Positions 33,712-43,222 of a stretch of 64,000 nucleotides of DNA are shown here, in pieces. Source of the stretch: Synechococcus sp. MVIR-18-1 (GTDB lineage Bacteria; Cyanobacteriota; Cyanobacteriia; PCC-6307; Cyanobiaceae); NCBI RefSeq assembly GCF_014279835.1, contig NZ_CP047942.1, positions 2,387,975 through 2,451,974 on the forward strand, in the 5' to 3' direction. The notes under the pieces were generated by a model. The model was given only the letters and a program-made list of their open reading frames with translations. It was not told the origin of the DNA and did not search any database. A program made the translations under genes and the position numbers. Every line of letters begins with the position of its first letter. Positions within the stretch are counted from its first letter, which is position 1.

Positions 33712-35316
33712 GTGCTGGCCTTCCCCAGCACCTACACCGTGGGCATCACCAGCCTTGGCTACCAGCTCGTATGGGCCAGCTTGGCCATGCGCTCCGATCT
33801 CGATGTCAGGAGGCTCTTTACAGATCAAGGGGATCCTCAACACCGTCGCTGTGATCTCTTTGGCCTCTCTCTGAGCTGGGAGCTGGATGGGCCTGTTCTT
33901 TTGGATCTCCTGGAACAACAACGGATTCCCCTTTGGAGCCATGAACGTGGTGATCAGGATCCAATCGTGTTCGGTGGCGGTCCCGTTCTGACGGCCAACC
34001 CCGAACCGCTAGCCCCGTTTTTTGATGTTGTGCTGCTCGGGGATGGAGAAGAGCTGCTGCCCGCCTTCATCGACGCCCTGCAGCAGGTGCGAGACGAATC
34101 CCGTCAAAAGCGCCTTCGTTATTTAGCGCAGATTCCTGGCATCTATGTGCCCGATCTGCATGCTCCACAATTCAGTGCCGACGGCGCCTTTGTGGGGATC
34201 AAACCCAGAGAGGCAGATCTACCTGAGCGCATCGCGAAACAAACCTGGAGGGGCAACACCCTGAGCCACTCCACAGTGATCACCCCCGAAGCCGCCTGGC
34301 CCGACATTCACATGGTGGAGGTGGTGCGCAGCTGCCCAGAACTCTGTCGCTTTTGCTTGGCGAGTTACCTCACCTTGCCCTTCCGAACCCCATCTCTTGA
34401 TGACGGCCTGATTCCTGCGGTTGAGAAAGGGCTTAAAGCAACCCGGCGTCTCGGATTATTGGGTGCCTCGGTGACCCAACATCCCCAATTCAGCGATTTG
34501 CTGCAGTGGCTGGATCAAGACCGCTTTGATGACTTGCGCGTGAGTGTCAGCTCCGTGCGCGCTGCCACCGTGACACCTCAGTTAGCTGAAACCTTGAGTC
34601 GCCGCGGAAGCAAGTCGGTGACGATCGCCATCGAAAGCGGAAGTGATCGAATGAGGCGCGTCGTGAATAAGAAACTCAGCCGGGAGGAAATCAGCGCCGC
34701 AGCCCGTTATGCAAAAGAAGGAGGACTGAAAAGCCTCAAGCTCTACGGAATGGTGGGACTCCCCACGGAGCAAGACGAGGACATCGAAGCCACCGCCGAC
34801 CTGCTTCTGGATCTAAAAAAACAAACTCCAGGCCTGCGCTTCACCTTGGGGGTGAGCACCTTTGTGCCAAAAGCCCACACACCATTTCAGTGGCAAGGGG
34901 TTCGGCCAGAAGCCGACAAACGCCTCAAACGACTCGCCAAACGGCTCAAACCGAAGGGTGTGGAACTGCGTCCTGAGAGCTACGGCTGGAGCGTGATCCA
35001 AGCCCTGCTCTCCCGCAGTGATCGTCGACTCGCACCAGTGATTGCCGCAGTGAGGGGCTCTCAAGAGAGTCTTGGTGGCTGGAAAAAGGCCTATCGCGCA
35101 GCACGAGCAGAAGAATTACCAGCCGCTAGCTCTGCCGGAGTGCCTTTGCCCCGCCCTCCCGCCTGGGAGGAAGTTGTGCATGAAACCTGGTCAGACGACC
35201 ACATTCTTCCCTGGTGCCATCTGGATGGTCCCCTTCCCAACGAAACGCTTCTCAAGCATCAACACCAAGCGCTGAGTCCAGAGAACGCTCCTGACGACGC
35301 TCCTCACTCGGTCTGA
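33712..35316 (+). CDS. B12-binding domain radical SAM protein
   Basis: An N-terminal Rossmann-like B12-binding domain (FPSTYTVGITSLGYQLVW, VFGGGPVLTANPEPL) precedes a radical SAM domain with the cluster motif Cys208-x3-Cys212-x2-Cys215 (SCPELCRFC), numbered from GTG 33712. It is 534 aa from that start. The reaction is unknown; such proteins are annotated as uncharacterised radical SAM fusion-type proteins. Homology-like sequence (RDARALLNRETLLFEPAVAE) stays in frame upstream to 33631 but without an ATG, GTG or TTG before the stop at 33628. The true start is therefore uncertain. The 3' end overlaps the convergent ligase-like gene by 65 bp. Confidence 0.85.
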   Translation: MLAFPSTYTVGITSLGYQLVWASLAMRSDLDVRRLFTDQGDPQHRRCDLFGLSLSWELDGPVLLDLLEQQRIPLWSHERGDQDPIVFGGGPVLTANPEPLAPFFDVVLLGDGEELLPAFIDALQQVRDESRQKRLRYLAQIPGIYVPDLHAPQFSADGAFVGIKPREADLPERIAKQTWRGNTLSHSTVITPEAAWPDIHMVEVVRSCPELCRFCLASYLTLPFRTPSLDDGLIPAVEKGLKATRRLGLLGASVTQHPQFSDLLQWLDQDRFDDLRVSVSSVRAATVTPQLAETLSRRGSKSVTIAIESGSDRMRRVVNKKLSREEISAAARYAKEGGLKSLKLYGMVGLPTEQDEDIEATADLLLDLKKQTPGLRFTLGVSTFVPKAHTPFQWQGVRPEADKRLKRLAKRLKPKGVELRPESYGWSVIQALLSRSDRRLAPVIAAVRGSQESLGGWKKAYRAARAEELPAASSAGVPLPRPPAWEEVVHETWSDDHILPWCHLDGPLPNETLLKHQHQALSPENAPDDAPHSV

Positions 35317-36547
35317 GCAAACAGCGCAGTCCCGCCAACAAAATCCAGCCAGCAATATTCACGCGGCTATCAAAAAACGGCAGATCGGTGCCGTGCAAAA
35401 CCAACAAGGTGAGCACTGCTGCCCACCAAGCACGATCAAACAACCGTCTGAGCCCACGACGAAGCGCCACGATCAACAAGGCCAGCACCAACCCCGCCAC
35501 CAAAGCCGCCACCGGTAAGCCATGGGCAATGGCCAGTTCAAGGGGAAGGTTGTGGGCATGCCCATGCCATTTCCCTGTTCTGAGTGGATAAATCACCGAA
35601 AAAGCCGCTGCCCCCCATCCCAGCCAGGGCCTCTCAGCAATCAACTGAACAGCCACACCCCACTGACTCAGGCGCGTAGACGCAAGAACGCGCTCACCAG
35701 CGTGCTGACTATCACTGAGCCGGCCCCAGATCCCCTCTGGCACCAGCGACCGTGCGGGGACCTGAATCAACAACGGCATCCCAGGCACAACAGACACAAT
35801 CAACACCCCAAGGCCAACCGCCAACAGCGGTACAAGCCAAGGCCAGCTGATCGGACCCAACACAATCGGGAGCGCCAGCACCAAAGCACCCCAGCCATTG
35901 CGCGACTCGGTGAGCACGAGGGCCGTCACAAAAGAGACCACCAGGCCCAGAACAACAGCCCGCCGCAGCTTGCTCAGGCCCGGTTGAATCAGTGCTGCAA
36001 GCGCCAAGGGCCAAACCAGTGCCAACCAGGCGGCGGCGATATTGGCGTAATCAAACAGCCCGGACAGACGTCCTTCTGGTTCTCCACCAGGGGTCATGAA
36101 CCAAATAATCGATCCGCCCAAGACTTGCCAGGGGCCTTGCCAGCCCCACCAAAGTTGCCCCAAACCCGTCAACACCACTGGGAAGCTACCCGCCACCAAC
36201 CAAAGCGCAGAGCGACGGCGTGCCTCAGCCGAGCTGACGTAGGGCTGAAAGCCCCAAAACGCCCAAAAGAACGGCAACCAGTTCCCCATGCCCACCCAGG
36301 CGAGGGATCCGGAATAGGAGCCAAAGCATCCGATCACCATCAACAACGACGCCAAAAACAAGGGCGCATTCCAAGGGTCACGCCAAAACGGTCGCTCGCT
36401 CCTCCAACTGCTCATCAGCAGAGAGGGAAATAACAACAGGCTGGCCAGCAGTGCCGAAGAGGGCAGGAAGAACAAGCCAATCTGGAAACATCGCCAACCC
36501 CAACGCGATGCTTCAAGCGGGCGGGACGCATCGATTCGCTGGATCAC
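35252..36547 (-). CDS. O-antigen-ligase-like (Wzy_C family) membrane protein
   Basis: A 431-aa protein with about ten membrane segments and the Wzy_C core segment VVSFVTALVLTESRNGWGALVLALPIVLG, plus a large loop and GWGAAAFSVIYP near the C-terminus. Members join O-antigen to lipid A or polymerise or transfer glycans; the exact role here is open. I start at GTG 36547, which forms a 4-bp GTGA overlap with the purU stop. The frame is open to 36592. The C-terminus ends with an Arg/Glu-rich tail. Confidence 0.75.
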   Translation of the reverse strand: MIQRIDASRPLEASRWGWRCFQIGLFFLPSSALLASLLLFPSLLMSSWRSERPFWRDPWNAPLFLASLLMVIGCFGSYSGSLAWVGMGNWLPFFWAFWGFQPYVSSAEARRRSALWLVAGSFPVVLTGLGQLWWGWQGPWQVLGGSIIWFMTPGGEPEGRLSGLFDYANIAAAWLALVWPLALAALIQPGLSKLRRAVVLGLVVSFVTALVLTESRNGWGALVLALPIVLGPISWPWLVPLLAVGLGVLIVSVVPGMPLLIQVPARSLVPEGIWGRLSDSQHAGERVLASTRLSQWGVAVQLIAERPWLGWGAAAFSVIYPLRTGKWHGHAHNLPLELAIAHGLPVAALVAGLVLALLIVALRRGLRRLFDRAWWAAVLTLLVLHGTDLPFFDSRVNIAGWILLAGLRCLLRPSEERRQERSLDSALGVDA

Positions 36548-37398
36548 GCGAACACCGCCGTACGACCGCGATACACCATGACCTGACGGCACAAATGCAA
36601 GCGCAGAGCCCTGGCCAAGGCCAACCGCTCCGTATCCCGACCCTTGCGGATCAAATCCTCCACCTCATCGCGGTGACTCACAGAAAGGGTGGCCTGCTCA
36701 ATGATCGGACCATCATCCAACTGTTCCGTGACGTAATGCGCCGTCGCACCAATCAGTTTCACGCCCCGATCCCAGGCGCGGTGATACGGCTGAGCGCCTT
36801 TAAACGCCGGTAAGAACGAGTGATGGATATTGATCACCTGGGGGAAGCGCTTTAAAAATTCGCCACTCAGTACCTGCATATATTTCGCTAACACCGCGAG
36901 CTCAATGTCCTGCTCTTCAAGGAGGTCAAGAATTCGGGCTTCAGCGTCCCGCTTGGTTGCGGGCGTGACCGGTACGTGAACAAATCGCCCCCCAAAGTCA
37001 CCACAGAGTGGTTCCAATTCGGGATGATTGGAGATCACCAAAGCAACCTCCATCGGCAATTCACCACTGCGAGAGCGCCAGAGCAAATCCAGCAAACAGT
37101 GGCTCTGCTTACTCACAAAGATCGCAACACGGGGCAACGCGTCGGAGAAGTGAAGCTGTGCCTCCCCACCTAGACGCTCTGCGAGGGCACGAACCGCTGG
37201 CTCTATGGCATGCCGAGGCAATCCGAAACCATCAAGCTCCCACTCAATCCGACTTAAAAACAACCCCGCACCCGAGTCGGTGTGATGGTCAGCGTGACGA
37301 ATGTTTCCACCATTGGCCGCCACCCATCCAGCCAGCTCACTGACGAGTGCTGACCGATCAGGACAGATCAGTTGAAGGATGACCGTTGACCCGTTCAC
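36544..37398 (-). CDS. purU: Formyltetrahydrofolate deformylase
   Basis: It hydrolyses 10-formyl-tetrahydrofolate to formate and tetrahydrofolate, balancing the one-carbon pool and supplying formate. It is 284 aa, GTG start. An N-terminal ACT domain (VILQLICPDRSALVSELAGW) precedes the formyltransferase-like domain with VISNHPEL, the catalytic HHSFLPAFKGAQPYHRAW and the conserved Asp in HYVTEQLDDGPIIEQ. The formate it makes could feed PurT, encoded about 12 kb to the right. Confidence 0.94.
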   Translation of the reverse strand: MNGSTVILQLICPDRSALVSELAGWVAANGGNIRHADHHTDSGAGLFLSRIEWELDGFGLPRHAIEPAVRALAERLGGEAQLHFSDALPRVAIFVSKQSHCLLDLLWRSRSGELPMEVALVISNHPELEPLCGDFGGRFVHVPVTPATKRDAEARILDLLEEQDIELAVLAKYMQVLSGEFLKRFPQVINIHHSFLPAFKGAQPYHRAWDRGVKLIGATAHYVTEQLDDGPIIEQATLSVSHRDEVEDLIRKGRDTERLALARALRLHLCRQVMVYRGRTAVFA

Positions 37399-37498
37399 GC
37401 TCAGCAGAAATTCACAAGTTCATTCTCTCTTGGCAGTCCGTGCTCAGGGATCGGAACAACGCAGGTAAACTCGCGTCCTCCCTTCTTTCCCTTTCCCC

Positions 37499-37957
37499 AT
37501 GCTGAGCGCCCTGCGTCGCATCGCTGCGTTTTGCCTCTGCGTGTGCCTCTGCTTCGGCCTCGCGGCCTGCAGCGGTAATGGCAATGCCAAGCCCGCAACG
37601 ATTAGCCCTGAAGACATGGCAGTCATCCGCAGGCAGGCTGAGGGATTCACGCAAGCCCAAGAACGTCTTCCAGATCTGGCAGCCCTCGTCAATCAGCGCG
37701 ATTGGACTTTTACCCGCAACCTGATTCACGGACCCATGCAAGAGGTTGGTCGCGAGATGTTGTACATCAATCAACGCCTCCTTCCAACCGATCGCGCCGA
37801 AGCCAACAAATTGGCAACAAAGCTCAAAGAAGCTCTCGCTGATGTGGATGAGGCCGCCCGTCTCCAAGATGGAACACGCTTGCAAAAGTCCTACACATCC
37901 GTTGCAACGGGTTTTGCTAATTACGCTCGCGTTATTCCCGCTGAAGCTCTGAGCTGA
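37499..37957 (+). CDS. psbQ: Photosystem II extrinsic lipoprotein PsbQ (CyanoQ)
   Basis: A 152-aa lipoprotein. A signal segment of about 23 residues ends in the lipobox LAAC followed by SGNGNA, then a four-helix bundle (AVIRRQAEGFTQAQERLPDLAALV, NLIHGPMQEVGREMLYINQRLL, ANKLATKLKEALADVDEAA). These are the PsbQ features. It sits on the lumenal face of photosystem II and stabilises the oxygen-evolving complex. Its presence is good evidence for a cyanobacterial host. Confidence 0.88.
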   Translation: MLSALRRIAAFCLCVCLCFGLAACSGNGNAKPATISPEDMAVIRRQAEGFTQAQERLPDLAALVNQRDWTFTRNLIHGPMQEVGREMLYINQRLLPTDRAEANKLATKLKEALADVDEAARLQDGTRLQKSYTSVATGFANYARVIPAEALS

Positions 37958-37971
37958 TTATCTCGATTGCC

Positions 37972-39078
37972 GTGATTGGTGCTGGTGCCGTCGGCGCCGG
38001 CACGGCTTGGCATTTAGCCCGTCAAGGACACGACGTCACGCTGATTGATCCGTCATTAGACGCACCTCTTCAGCGCAGCAACAGCCATGACCAAGCCCTC
38101 AATGGCACGGCTGCTTCACTTGGCGTCTTGATGGGGAACGTGTTTCGTCGATCCAGCGGACGTGCTTGGCGGCTGCGTCAACGCAGCATGGAACTCTGGC
38201 CTCAATGGGTGGAGAGGCTCAACCATCCCGAGTCCCCCCTGCAGCTCGACACTCCACTGATCCAGCTGGCTTCTAGCTCCTTGGAATCAGAACGCATGCA
38301 GAGTCTTGCCAAGCAACGCCCCGAGCTTGGACTCGAAAGCTTCAGCTCAGAGAGCACAGAGGCTCTGCAAACGTCCGATCAGATTCCCTGGCCCAATCCT
38401 GGGCACGGAGGATTGTGTTCCCAAAACGACGGACGGATTGATCCCTTCGCCCTGCAACGGGCGTTACGACGGAGCCTCAAGGCCGAAAAGGTGGCTCTTC
38501 TACCAGCTCGCGTGACGACGCTCCATCGCCCGAATCCAGGTGATGGAAACCGCTGGCGCCTGGACCTGAACACAGGCCACAACACTTACTGCGACGTTGT
38601 TGTGATCTGCACAGCCTTAGCCAGTGCACAGTTGTTGCAACCTCTAGGGCACGCGTTCCCGATGGAAGCAGTCCTAGGCCAGGTGCTGGACCTTGAAGTG
38701 TCGGCCACCACTAAGGCCTGGGATCACTGGCCAGCAGTGCTGGTCTGCAACGGAATCAATCTGATTCGTCATGGAGACAACAGGCTTTGGCTGGGCGCAA
38801 CCCTCGAACAAGGTGAGGAACCTTCCGCCAATGAACCTTCAATCATGCGCCGATTGGATGGCCTGGCACCGAACTGGCTGCAACAGGCTGAGGTCGTTGA
38901 TCAATGGCATGGCCTCAGGGCCAGACCCTCGGGACGGCCAGCTCCATTGCTTGAGGTGTTGGAGCCAGGCTTGATTTTGGCCAGCGGTCATTATCGAAAC
39001 GGCGTTCTTTTGGCGCCTGCTACGGCAGACTGGGTTGGTCAGCAAATGATGTCTACAACGAAGATTCCAGCCTCCTGA
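37972..39078 (+). CDS. FAD-dependent oxidoreductase (D-amino-acid oxidase/DadA family)
   Basis: A 368-aa protein with the N-terminal dinucleotide-binding fold VIGAGAVGAGTAWHLARQGHDVTLID and the C-terminal DAO-family motif LIRHGDNRLWLGATLE and LILASGHYRNGVLLAPATA, like glycine oxidase (ThiO) or DadA. The only standard start is GTG 37972, which begins right at the glycine motif. An ATT at 37966 would give the fuller IAVIGAG strand. The substrate is unknown. It starts 14 bp after psbQ. Confidence 0.82.
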   Translation: MIGAGAVGAGTAWHLARQGHDVTLIDPSLDAPLQRSNSHDQALNGTAASLGVLMGNVFRRSSGRAWRLRQRSMELWPQWVERLNHPESPLQLDTPLIQLASSSLESERMQSLAKQRPELGLESFSSESTEALQTSDQIPWPNPGHGGLCSQNDGRIDPFALQRALRRSLKAEKVALLPARVTTLHRPNPGDGNRWRLDLNTGHNTYCDVVVICTALASAQLLQPLGHAFPMEAVLGQVLDLEVSATTKAWDHWPAVLVCNGINLIRHGDNRLWLGATLEQGEEPSANEPSIMRRLDGLAPNWLQQAEVVDQWHGLRARPSGRPAPLLEVLEPGLILASGHYRNGVLLAPATADWVGQQMMSTTKIPAS

Positions 39079-39084
39079 CCCTGT

Positions 39085-39103
39085 CTTAACTCGATCGTTA
39101 TTG
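39085..39103 (+). promoter_or_regulatory. Weak Pho-box-like repeat upstream of pstS
   Basis: CTTAACTC and CGTTATTG are spaced 11 bases apart start to start, as in cyanobacterial Pho boxes (tandem PyTTAAPyPy(T/A) repeats separated by 3 bases). Only the first copy fits well. It lies 30-48 bp before the pstS start, a sensible place for PhoB/SphR control. The call rests mainly on position. Confidence 0.3.
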
Positions 39104-39132
39104 GTCTTTGACACCTCAGATGTAGAGATGAC

Positions 39133-40164
39133 ATGCAAGTAAAACGCTCATTTGGCCTCATGCGTCGCCATTCCTTGAACCGTTCCAGCACGACACTGAT
39201 CGGTGTTGCAGCAGCTTTCAGTCTTGCTGCCTGCGCGTCGAGCGATCAGGGAACTGGCAACCAACAGGGCCGTCTATCAGCCGCAGGGGCATCATTCCCA
39301 GCTGCGATTTACCAACGCTGGTTCCAAGATCTGGCGCCCCAAGGAATCCAGGTCAACTACCAATCCATTGGATCAGGTGCGGGAGTCCGTCAATTCACTG
39401 CTGGCACCGTTGATTTCGGGGCCTCTGACAAGCCCATGCAGGCCGAGGCCATTGCCAAAGTGAGTCGCGGCGTCGTTCAGGTGCCGATGACAGCAGGCGC
39501 CATTGCGGTGGCTTACCAGAATCCAGGCTGTGAATTGAAGCTCACGCGAGAGCAACTCGCTGGAATCTTTTTAGGCACCATTCGTGACTACAGCGCATTG
39601 GGTTGCCAATCCAAAGCAATCAAGGTGGTGCATCGCTCCGATGGCTCTGGCACCACGTACAACTTCACCAAGCACCTCTCTGCCATCAGTCCGAAATGGA
39701 GCAACGCTGTAGGCGCCAGTAAATCCGTGCAATGGCCTACAGGTGTAGGTGCCAAAGGCAACGAGGGTGTGGCCGCCCAACTCACCCAGATCGATGGCGG
39801 GATTGGCTATGTCGAGCTGGCCTACGTCAAAGGTGATCTACAGGCGGCGGCTGTTCAAAACGGCTCAGGACAACAGGTGGTACCCACTAATGCCTCGGCA
39901 AGCAAAGCCTTGGGTTCGATCGACCTCGGACCCAATCTCATCGGTAGCAATGCCAACCCTATGGAGGGCTATCCCATCGTGACCTTCACTTGGGTGCTTG
40001 CCTACGCCAACGGCAACGGCAGCAACACGGCCGTACTCAAATCAACGTTCGATTACATGTTGTCTGAGGTATCACAGGCGAAAGCACCCGAGCTGGGCTA
40101 CGTCTCCCTTCCCCCAGAGGTGATCGTTCAAGCCAAGGCAGCGGCGAATACGATTAAGGAGTAA
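39133..40164 (+). CDS. pstS: Phosphate ABC transporter substrate-binding protein PstS
   Basis: The periplasmic phosphate-binding lipoprotein, 343 aa. The signal peptide ends in the lipobox SLAAC (Cys34). The phosphate-binding loops are visible: AAGASFPAAIYQRWF, QSIGSGAGVRQF, DFGASDKPM and HRSDGSGTTYNFTKHL. No pstCAB genes are nearby, so this is a separate copy, common in marine Synechococcus. A later start at Met10 is possible. It is followed by a strong terminator. Confidence 0.93.
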   Translation: MQVKRSFGLMRRHSLNRSSTTLIGVAAAFSLAACASSDQGTGNQQGRLSAAGASFPAAIYQRWFQDLAPQGIQVNYQSIGSGAGVRQFTAGTVDFGASDKPMQAEAIAKVSRGVVQVPMTAGAIAVAYQNPGCELKLTREQLAGIFLGTIRDYSALGCQSKAIKVVHRSDGSGTTYNFTKHLSAISPKWSNAVGASKSVQWPTGVGAKGNEGVAAQLTQIDGGIGYVELAYVKGDLQAAAVQNGSGQQVVPTNASASKALGSIDLGPNLIGSNANPMEGYPIVTFTWVLAYANGNGSNTAVLKSTFDYMLSEVSQAKAPELGYVSLPPEVIVQAKAAANTIKE

Positions 40165-40188
40165 CAGCAATACGCGGAATGAAGGCAT

Positions 40189-40218
40189 AAAAAAGGGGGA
40201 CCAATGTCCCCTTTTTTT
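40189..40218. terminator. Bidirectional terminator between pstS and dnaK
   Basis: Stem GGGGAC/GTCCCC (40196-40201 with 40206-40211), loop CAAT, flanked by six A on the left and seven T on the right. Both strands therefore show a GC stem followed by a T-run, fitting the convergent ends of pstS (plus) and dnaK (minus). Confidence 0.9.
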
Positions 40219-40251
40219 ATAGTCTGATTGAATCAAAAACCAAGGCTTGAA

Positions 40252-42159
40252 TTACTTGGTTTCTGTGAATTCAGCATCGATGACATCATCAGAATTGCTA
40301 GATCCATCGCCAGAGTTACTAGCTGCGCCCTCTTCACCAGAAGCTGCAGCTTCCGCACCAGCCTGTTGGTAAACAGATGCACCAACGGTGTAGAGCTCCT
40401 GCTGTAACTCCTCAAGGAGGGTCTTCATCGACTCAAAGTCCTCTTTTTCAGTCGCTTCCTTGAGCTTGGCGGCCTTCTCTTCAACCTTGGCCTTGGCCTC
40501 GGCATCAACCTTGTCGCCGAGTTCAGCCAGCTGCTTTTCAGCCTGATACGCGAGAGTTTCAGCCTGATTCTTCAGGTCGATTTTCTCGCGCTTCTCCTTA
40601 TCAGCACTGGCATTACTCTCGGCATCCTTCACCATCTTCTCGACTTCATTGTCAGAAAGGGTGGAGGCTCCTGTGATCGAGATCGACTGCTCCTTGCCGC
40701 TGCCCTTGTCCTTCGCGGTCACGCTGAGGATGCCATTGGCGTCAATGTCAAACGTGACTTCAATCTGAGGCACACCACGAGGGGCAGCTGGGATGCCATC
40801 GAGACGGAAGGTGCCAAGACTCTTGTTATCTGAGGCCATCTCGCGCTCACCCTGGAGCACGTGAATCTCAACGTTGGTTTGACCATCCACAGCAGTGGAA
40901 TACGTCTCTGATTTTTTGGTTGGAACGGTGGTGTTCCTCGTGATCATTTTCGTCATCACCCCACCAAGCGTCTCGACGCCTAGGGATAGGGGTGTGACAT
41001 CCAGCAGCAGGATGTCTTTGACTTCACCAGCCAAAACACCACCTTGAATGGCGGCACCGATCGCCACCACCTCATCAGGGTTCACGGTCTGGTTGGGGTC
41101 CTTGCCAGTGGTGCGCTTCACAAGCTCGAGCACAGCCGGGATCCGGGTGGAGCCACCCACCATCACAATCTCGTCAAGCTCACTTGATGAGAGCTTTGCG
41201 TCTTTCAGAGCCTGCTCAACCGGGATGCGGCAACGATCGATCAGCGTGGAAGCCAACTCTTCAAACTTGCCGCGCGTCAGGGTGAGATCAAGATGCTTAG
41301 GTCCCTCCGGGGTCGCCGTAATAAAGGGCAAATTGATTTCGCTCTGGGTCGCACTCGACAGCTCAATTTTCGCCTTCTCAGCAGCTTCGGTTAGACGCTG
41401 CAGAGCCTGCTTGTCCTGACGGAGATCTATACCTTCGTTGGATTTGAAACTGTTGGCGAGATGGTCAACAATCACCTTGTCGAAGTCATCACCACCAAGG
41501 TGCGTGTCACCCGAAGTGGAGAGCACTTCAAACACACCATCTCCAACTTCCAGCACAGACACATCAAAGGTGCCGCCGCCAAGGTCGAACACAAGGATGC
41601 GTTCGTTGCTCTTTTTATCGAGGCCGTAGGCCAACGCCGCAGCTGTTGGCTCATTAATGATGCGCAGCACTTCCAGGCCTGCGATCTTGCCGGCGTCTTT
41701 TGTGGCCTGGCGCTGCGAATCGTTGAAGTAAGCGGGAACGGTAATCACCGCTTGGGTCACGGTTTCACCGAGGTACTTACCGGCGTCTTCGGCCAGCTTG
41801 CGCAGCACCTGGGCACTCACCTCTTCAGGGGCGAACTGCTTGTCGAGAACGGGGCACTTGACTTTCACATTGGAGCCGGCCTTTTCAACGCCGTAGCTCA
41901 CCTCTTTTGATTCCTCGTTGACCTCATCAACGCGGCGACCAATGAAGCGCTTGACAGAATAAAACGTGTTGTCGGTGTTCATCACCGCTTGACGCTTCGC
42001 GATCTGACCGACCAGCTGATCCTGATTTTTTGTGTAGGCCACCACCGATGGAGTGGTGCGGAAGCCCTCAGCATTGGCGATCACGGTGGGCTTGCCGCCC
42101 TCCATCACCGAGACACAACTGTTGGTGGTACCTAAATCAATGCCGACAACCTTGCCCAT
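40252..42159 (-). CDS. dnaK: Chaperone DnaK (Hsp70)
   Basis: An ATP-dependent chaperone of the cytosol, 635 aa. The ATPase domain shows [42 protein letters not shown] and [14 protein letters not shown]. The substrate domain and linker ([19 protein letters not shown]) follow. The C-terminal tail ends [10 protein letters not shown], close to the EEVKDKK/EVIDAE-type tail of housekeeping DnaK. It stands alone, without grpE or dnaJ. No CIRCE element was found in the upstream 130 bp. Confidence 0.97.
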   Translation of the reverse strand: MGKVVGIDLGTTNSCVSVMEGGKPTVIANAEGFRTTPSVVAYTKNQDQLVGQIAKRQAVMNTDNTFYSVKRFIGRRVDEVNEESKEVSYGVEKAGSNVKVKCPVLDKQFAPEEVSAQVLRKLAEDAGKYLGETVTQAVITVPAYFNDSQRQATKDAGKIAGLEVLRIINEPTAAALAYGLDKKSNERILVFDLGGGTFDVSVLEVGDGVFEVLSTSGDTHLGGDDFDKVIVDHLANSFKSNEGIDLRQDKQALQRLTEAAEKAKIELSSATQSEINLPFITATPEGPKHLDLTLTRGKFEELASTLIDRCRIPVEQALKDAKLSSSELDEIVMVGGSTRIPAVLELVKRTTGKDPNQTVNPDEVVAIGAAIQGGVLAGEVKDILLLDVTPLSLGVETLGGVMTKMITRNTTVPTKKSETYSTAVDGQTNVEIHVLQGEREMASDNKSLGTFRLDGIPAAPRGVPQIEVTFDIDANGILSVTAKDKGSGKEQSISITGASTLSDNEVEKMVKDAESNASADKEKREKIDLKNQAETLAYQAEKQLAELGDKVDAEAKAKVEEKAAKLKEATEKEDFESMKTLLEELQQELYTVGASVYQQAGAEAAASGEEGAASNSGDGSSNSDDVIDAEFTETK

Positions 42160-42290
42160 CAGTGCCCTCCTATCTCTCGAAAAAGTGTGACTAGAACTTG
42201 TGCATCTTCGTCAGAGACATCACCAAGAGGCGAGGTGTGGTTCCCGAACAGCCCGAACGGCAGGCTGGTCACGGACTGCCAAACAAAGGA

Positions 42291-43184
42291 ATGATCAGCG
42301 GAACCACATCACTGGTCGCACTGTTGGGACAACCAGTGAGCCACTCACTCTCACCGGTGATGCAAAACGCAGCCCTGAAGGCGATGGGGCTCGACTGGAG
42401 CTTCATGGCCCTGCCCTGCAGCGCTGATGATCTCGCCACCGTGCTCAAGGGAATGGAGGCCGTGGGGTGCCGTGGCCTCAACGTCACCATCCCCCACAAA
42501 CAGGCCGTCTCCTTGCTCTGTGACGAACTCAGTCCGCTGGCTCAACGACTCGGGGCCGTGAATACCCTCACTCCATTGGTCAATGGTGGCTGGCACGGAC
42601 ACAACACCGACGTAGAAGGTTTTTTGGCCCCGCTCCTACAGAACAACGCGAACTGGAGCGGAACACGAACTGTGGTGTTGGGGTGTGGCGGCAGCGCCCG
42701 AGCCGTTGTAGCGGGATTGCAGGACTTAAAACCAAGCGAGATCACAATCGTGGGGCGTCGGGCTGAAACGCTCCACCCGTTTTGCAACGATCTCCAGCAA
42801 GGCAGACCAGCCAACAGTGTTCTGTTACAACCACTTTTAGACACTGACCCGCACCTTCAAACCCGAATTCAGCAAGCGGATCTAGTGGTCAACACCACCC
42901 CAGTTGGCATGAGCAGCCATCAGCCTGATCGAGGTCCCGCCCTGCCGCTCGGCCTGGACATTTGGGACAAGCTCAACGCTCAGACCGTGCTCTACGACCT
43001 CATCTACACACCACGGCCCACGCCATGGTTAGAGCGCGGGAAGAGGTTGGGCTGCCGCACCTATGACGGCTTGGAAATGCTTGTGCAGCAAGGAGCCGCC
43101 GCTCTGCGGCGTTGGAGCGGCATCGATGAGGTTCCAGTAGACGCGATGCGGGAAGCAGCACTCAAAAATCTGAGCCATCCCTAA
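42291..43184 (+). CDS. aroE: Shikimate dehydrogenase
   Basis: It reduces 3-dehydroshikimate to shikimate with NADPH. It is 297 aa from ATG 42291 (MISGTTSLVALLGQPVSHSLSPVMQN). The substrate-binding motif GQPVSHSLSP, the catalytic Lys in NVTIPHKQAV, NTDVEGF, the NADP loop VLGCGGSARAVV and DLIYTPRPTPWL are all present. A frame is open to 42198 but adds unrelated sequence in the dnaK promoter region. Confidence 0.94.
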   Translation: MISGTTSLVALLGQPVSHSLSPVMQNAALKAMGLDWSFMALPCSADDLATVLKGMEAVGCRGLNVTIPHKQAVSLLCDELSPLAQRLGAVNTLTPLVNGGWHGHNTDVEGFLAPLLQNNANWSGTRTVVLGCGGSARAVVAGLQDLKPSEITIVGRRAETLHPFCNDLQQGRPANSVLLQPLLDTDPHLQTRIQQADLVVNTTPVGMSSHQPDRGPALPLGLDIWDKLNAQTVLYDLIYTPRPTPWLERGKRLGCRTYDGLEMLVQQGAAALRRWSGIDEVPVDAMREAALKNLSHP

Positions 43185-43222
43185 ACGCCGCCTAGCCTTA
43201 AAGCACTCATCAGCTTCAACCT

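Noticed and set aside
35522..36433. 303-codon plus-strand frame opposite the O-antigen-ligase-like gene
   Set aside because: Composition is Gln/Pro/Arg-rich, typical for the antisense of a membrane protein; the minus frame has clear membrane helices and a GTGA junction with purU.
42160..42290. CIRCE heat-shock operator before dnaK
   Set aside because: No TTAGCACTC-N9-GAGTGCTAA or close variant is present.
42198..42290. N-terminal extension of aroE to 42198
   Set aside because: The added 31 residues are Arg/Pro-rich and unlike the family; ATG 42291 gives the standard N-terminus.
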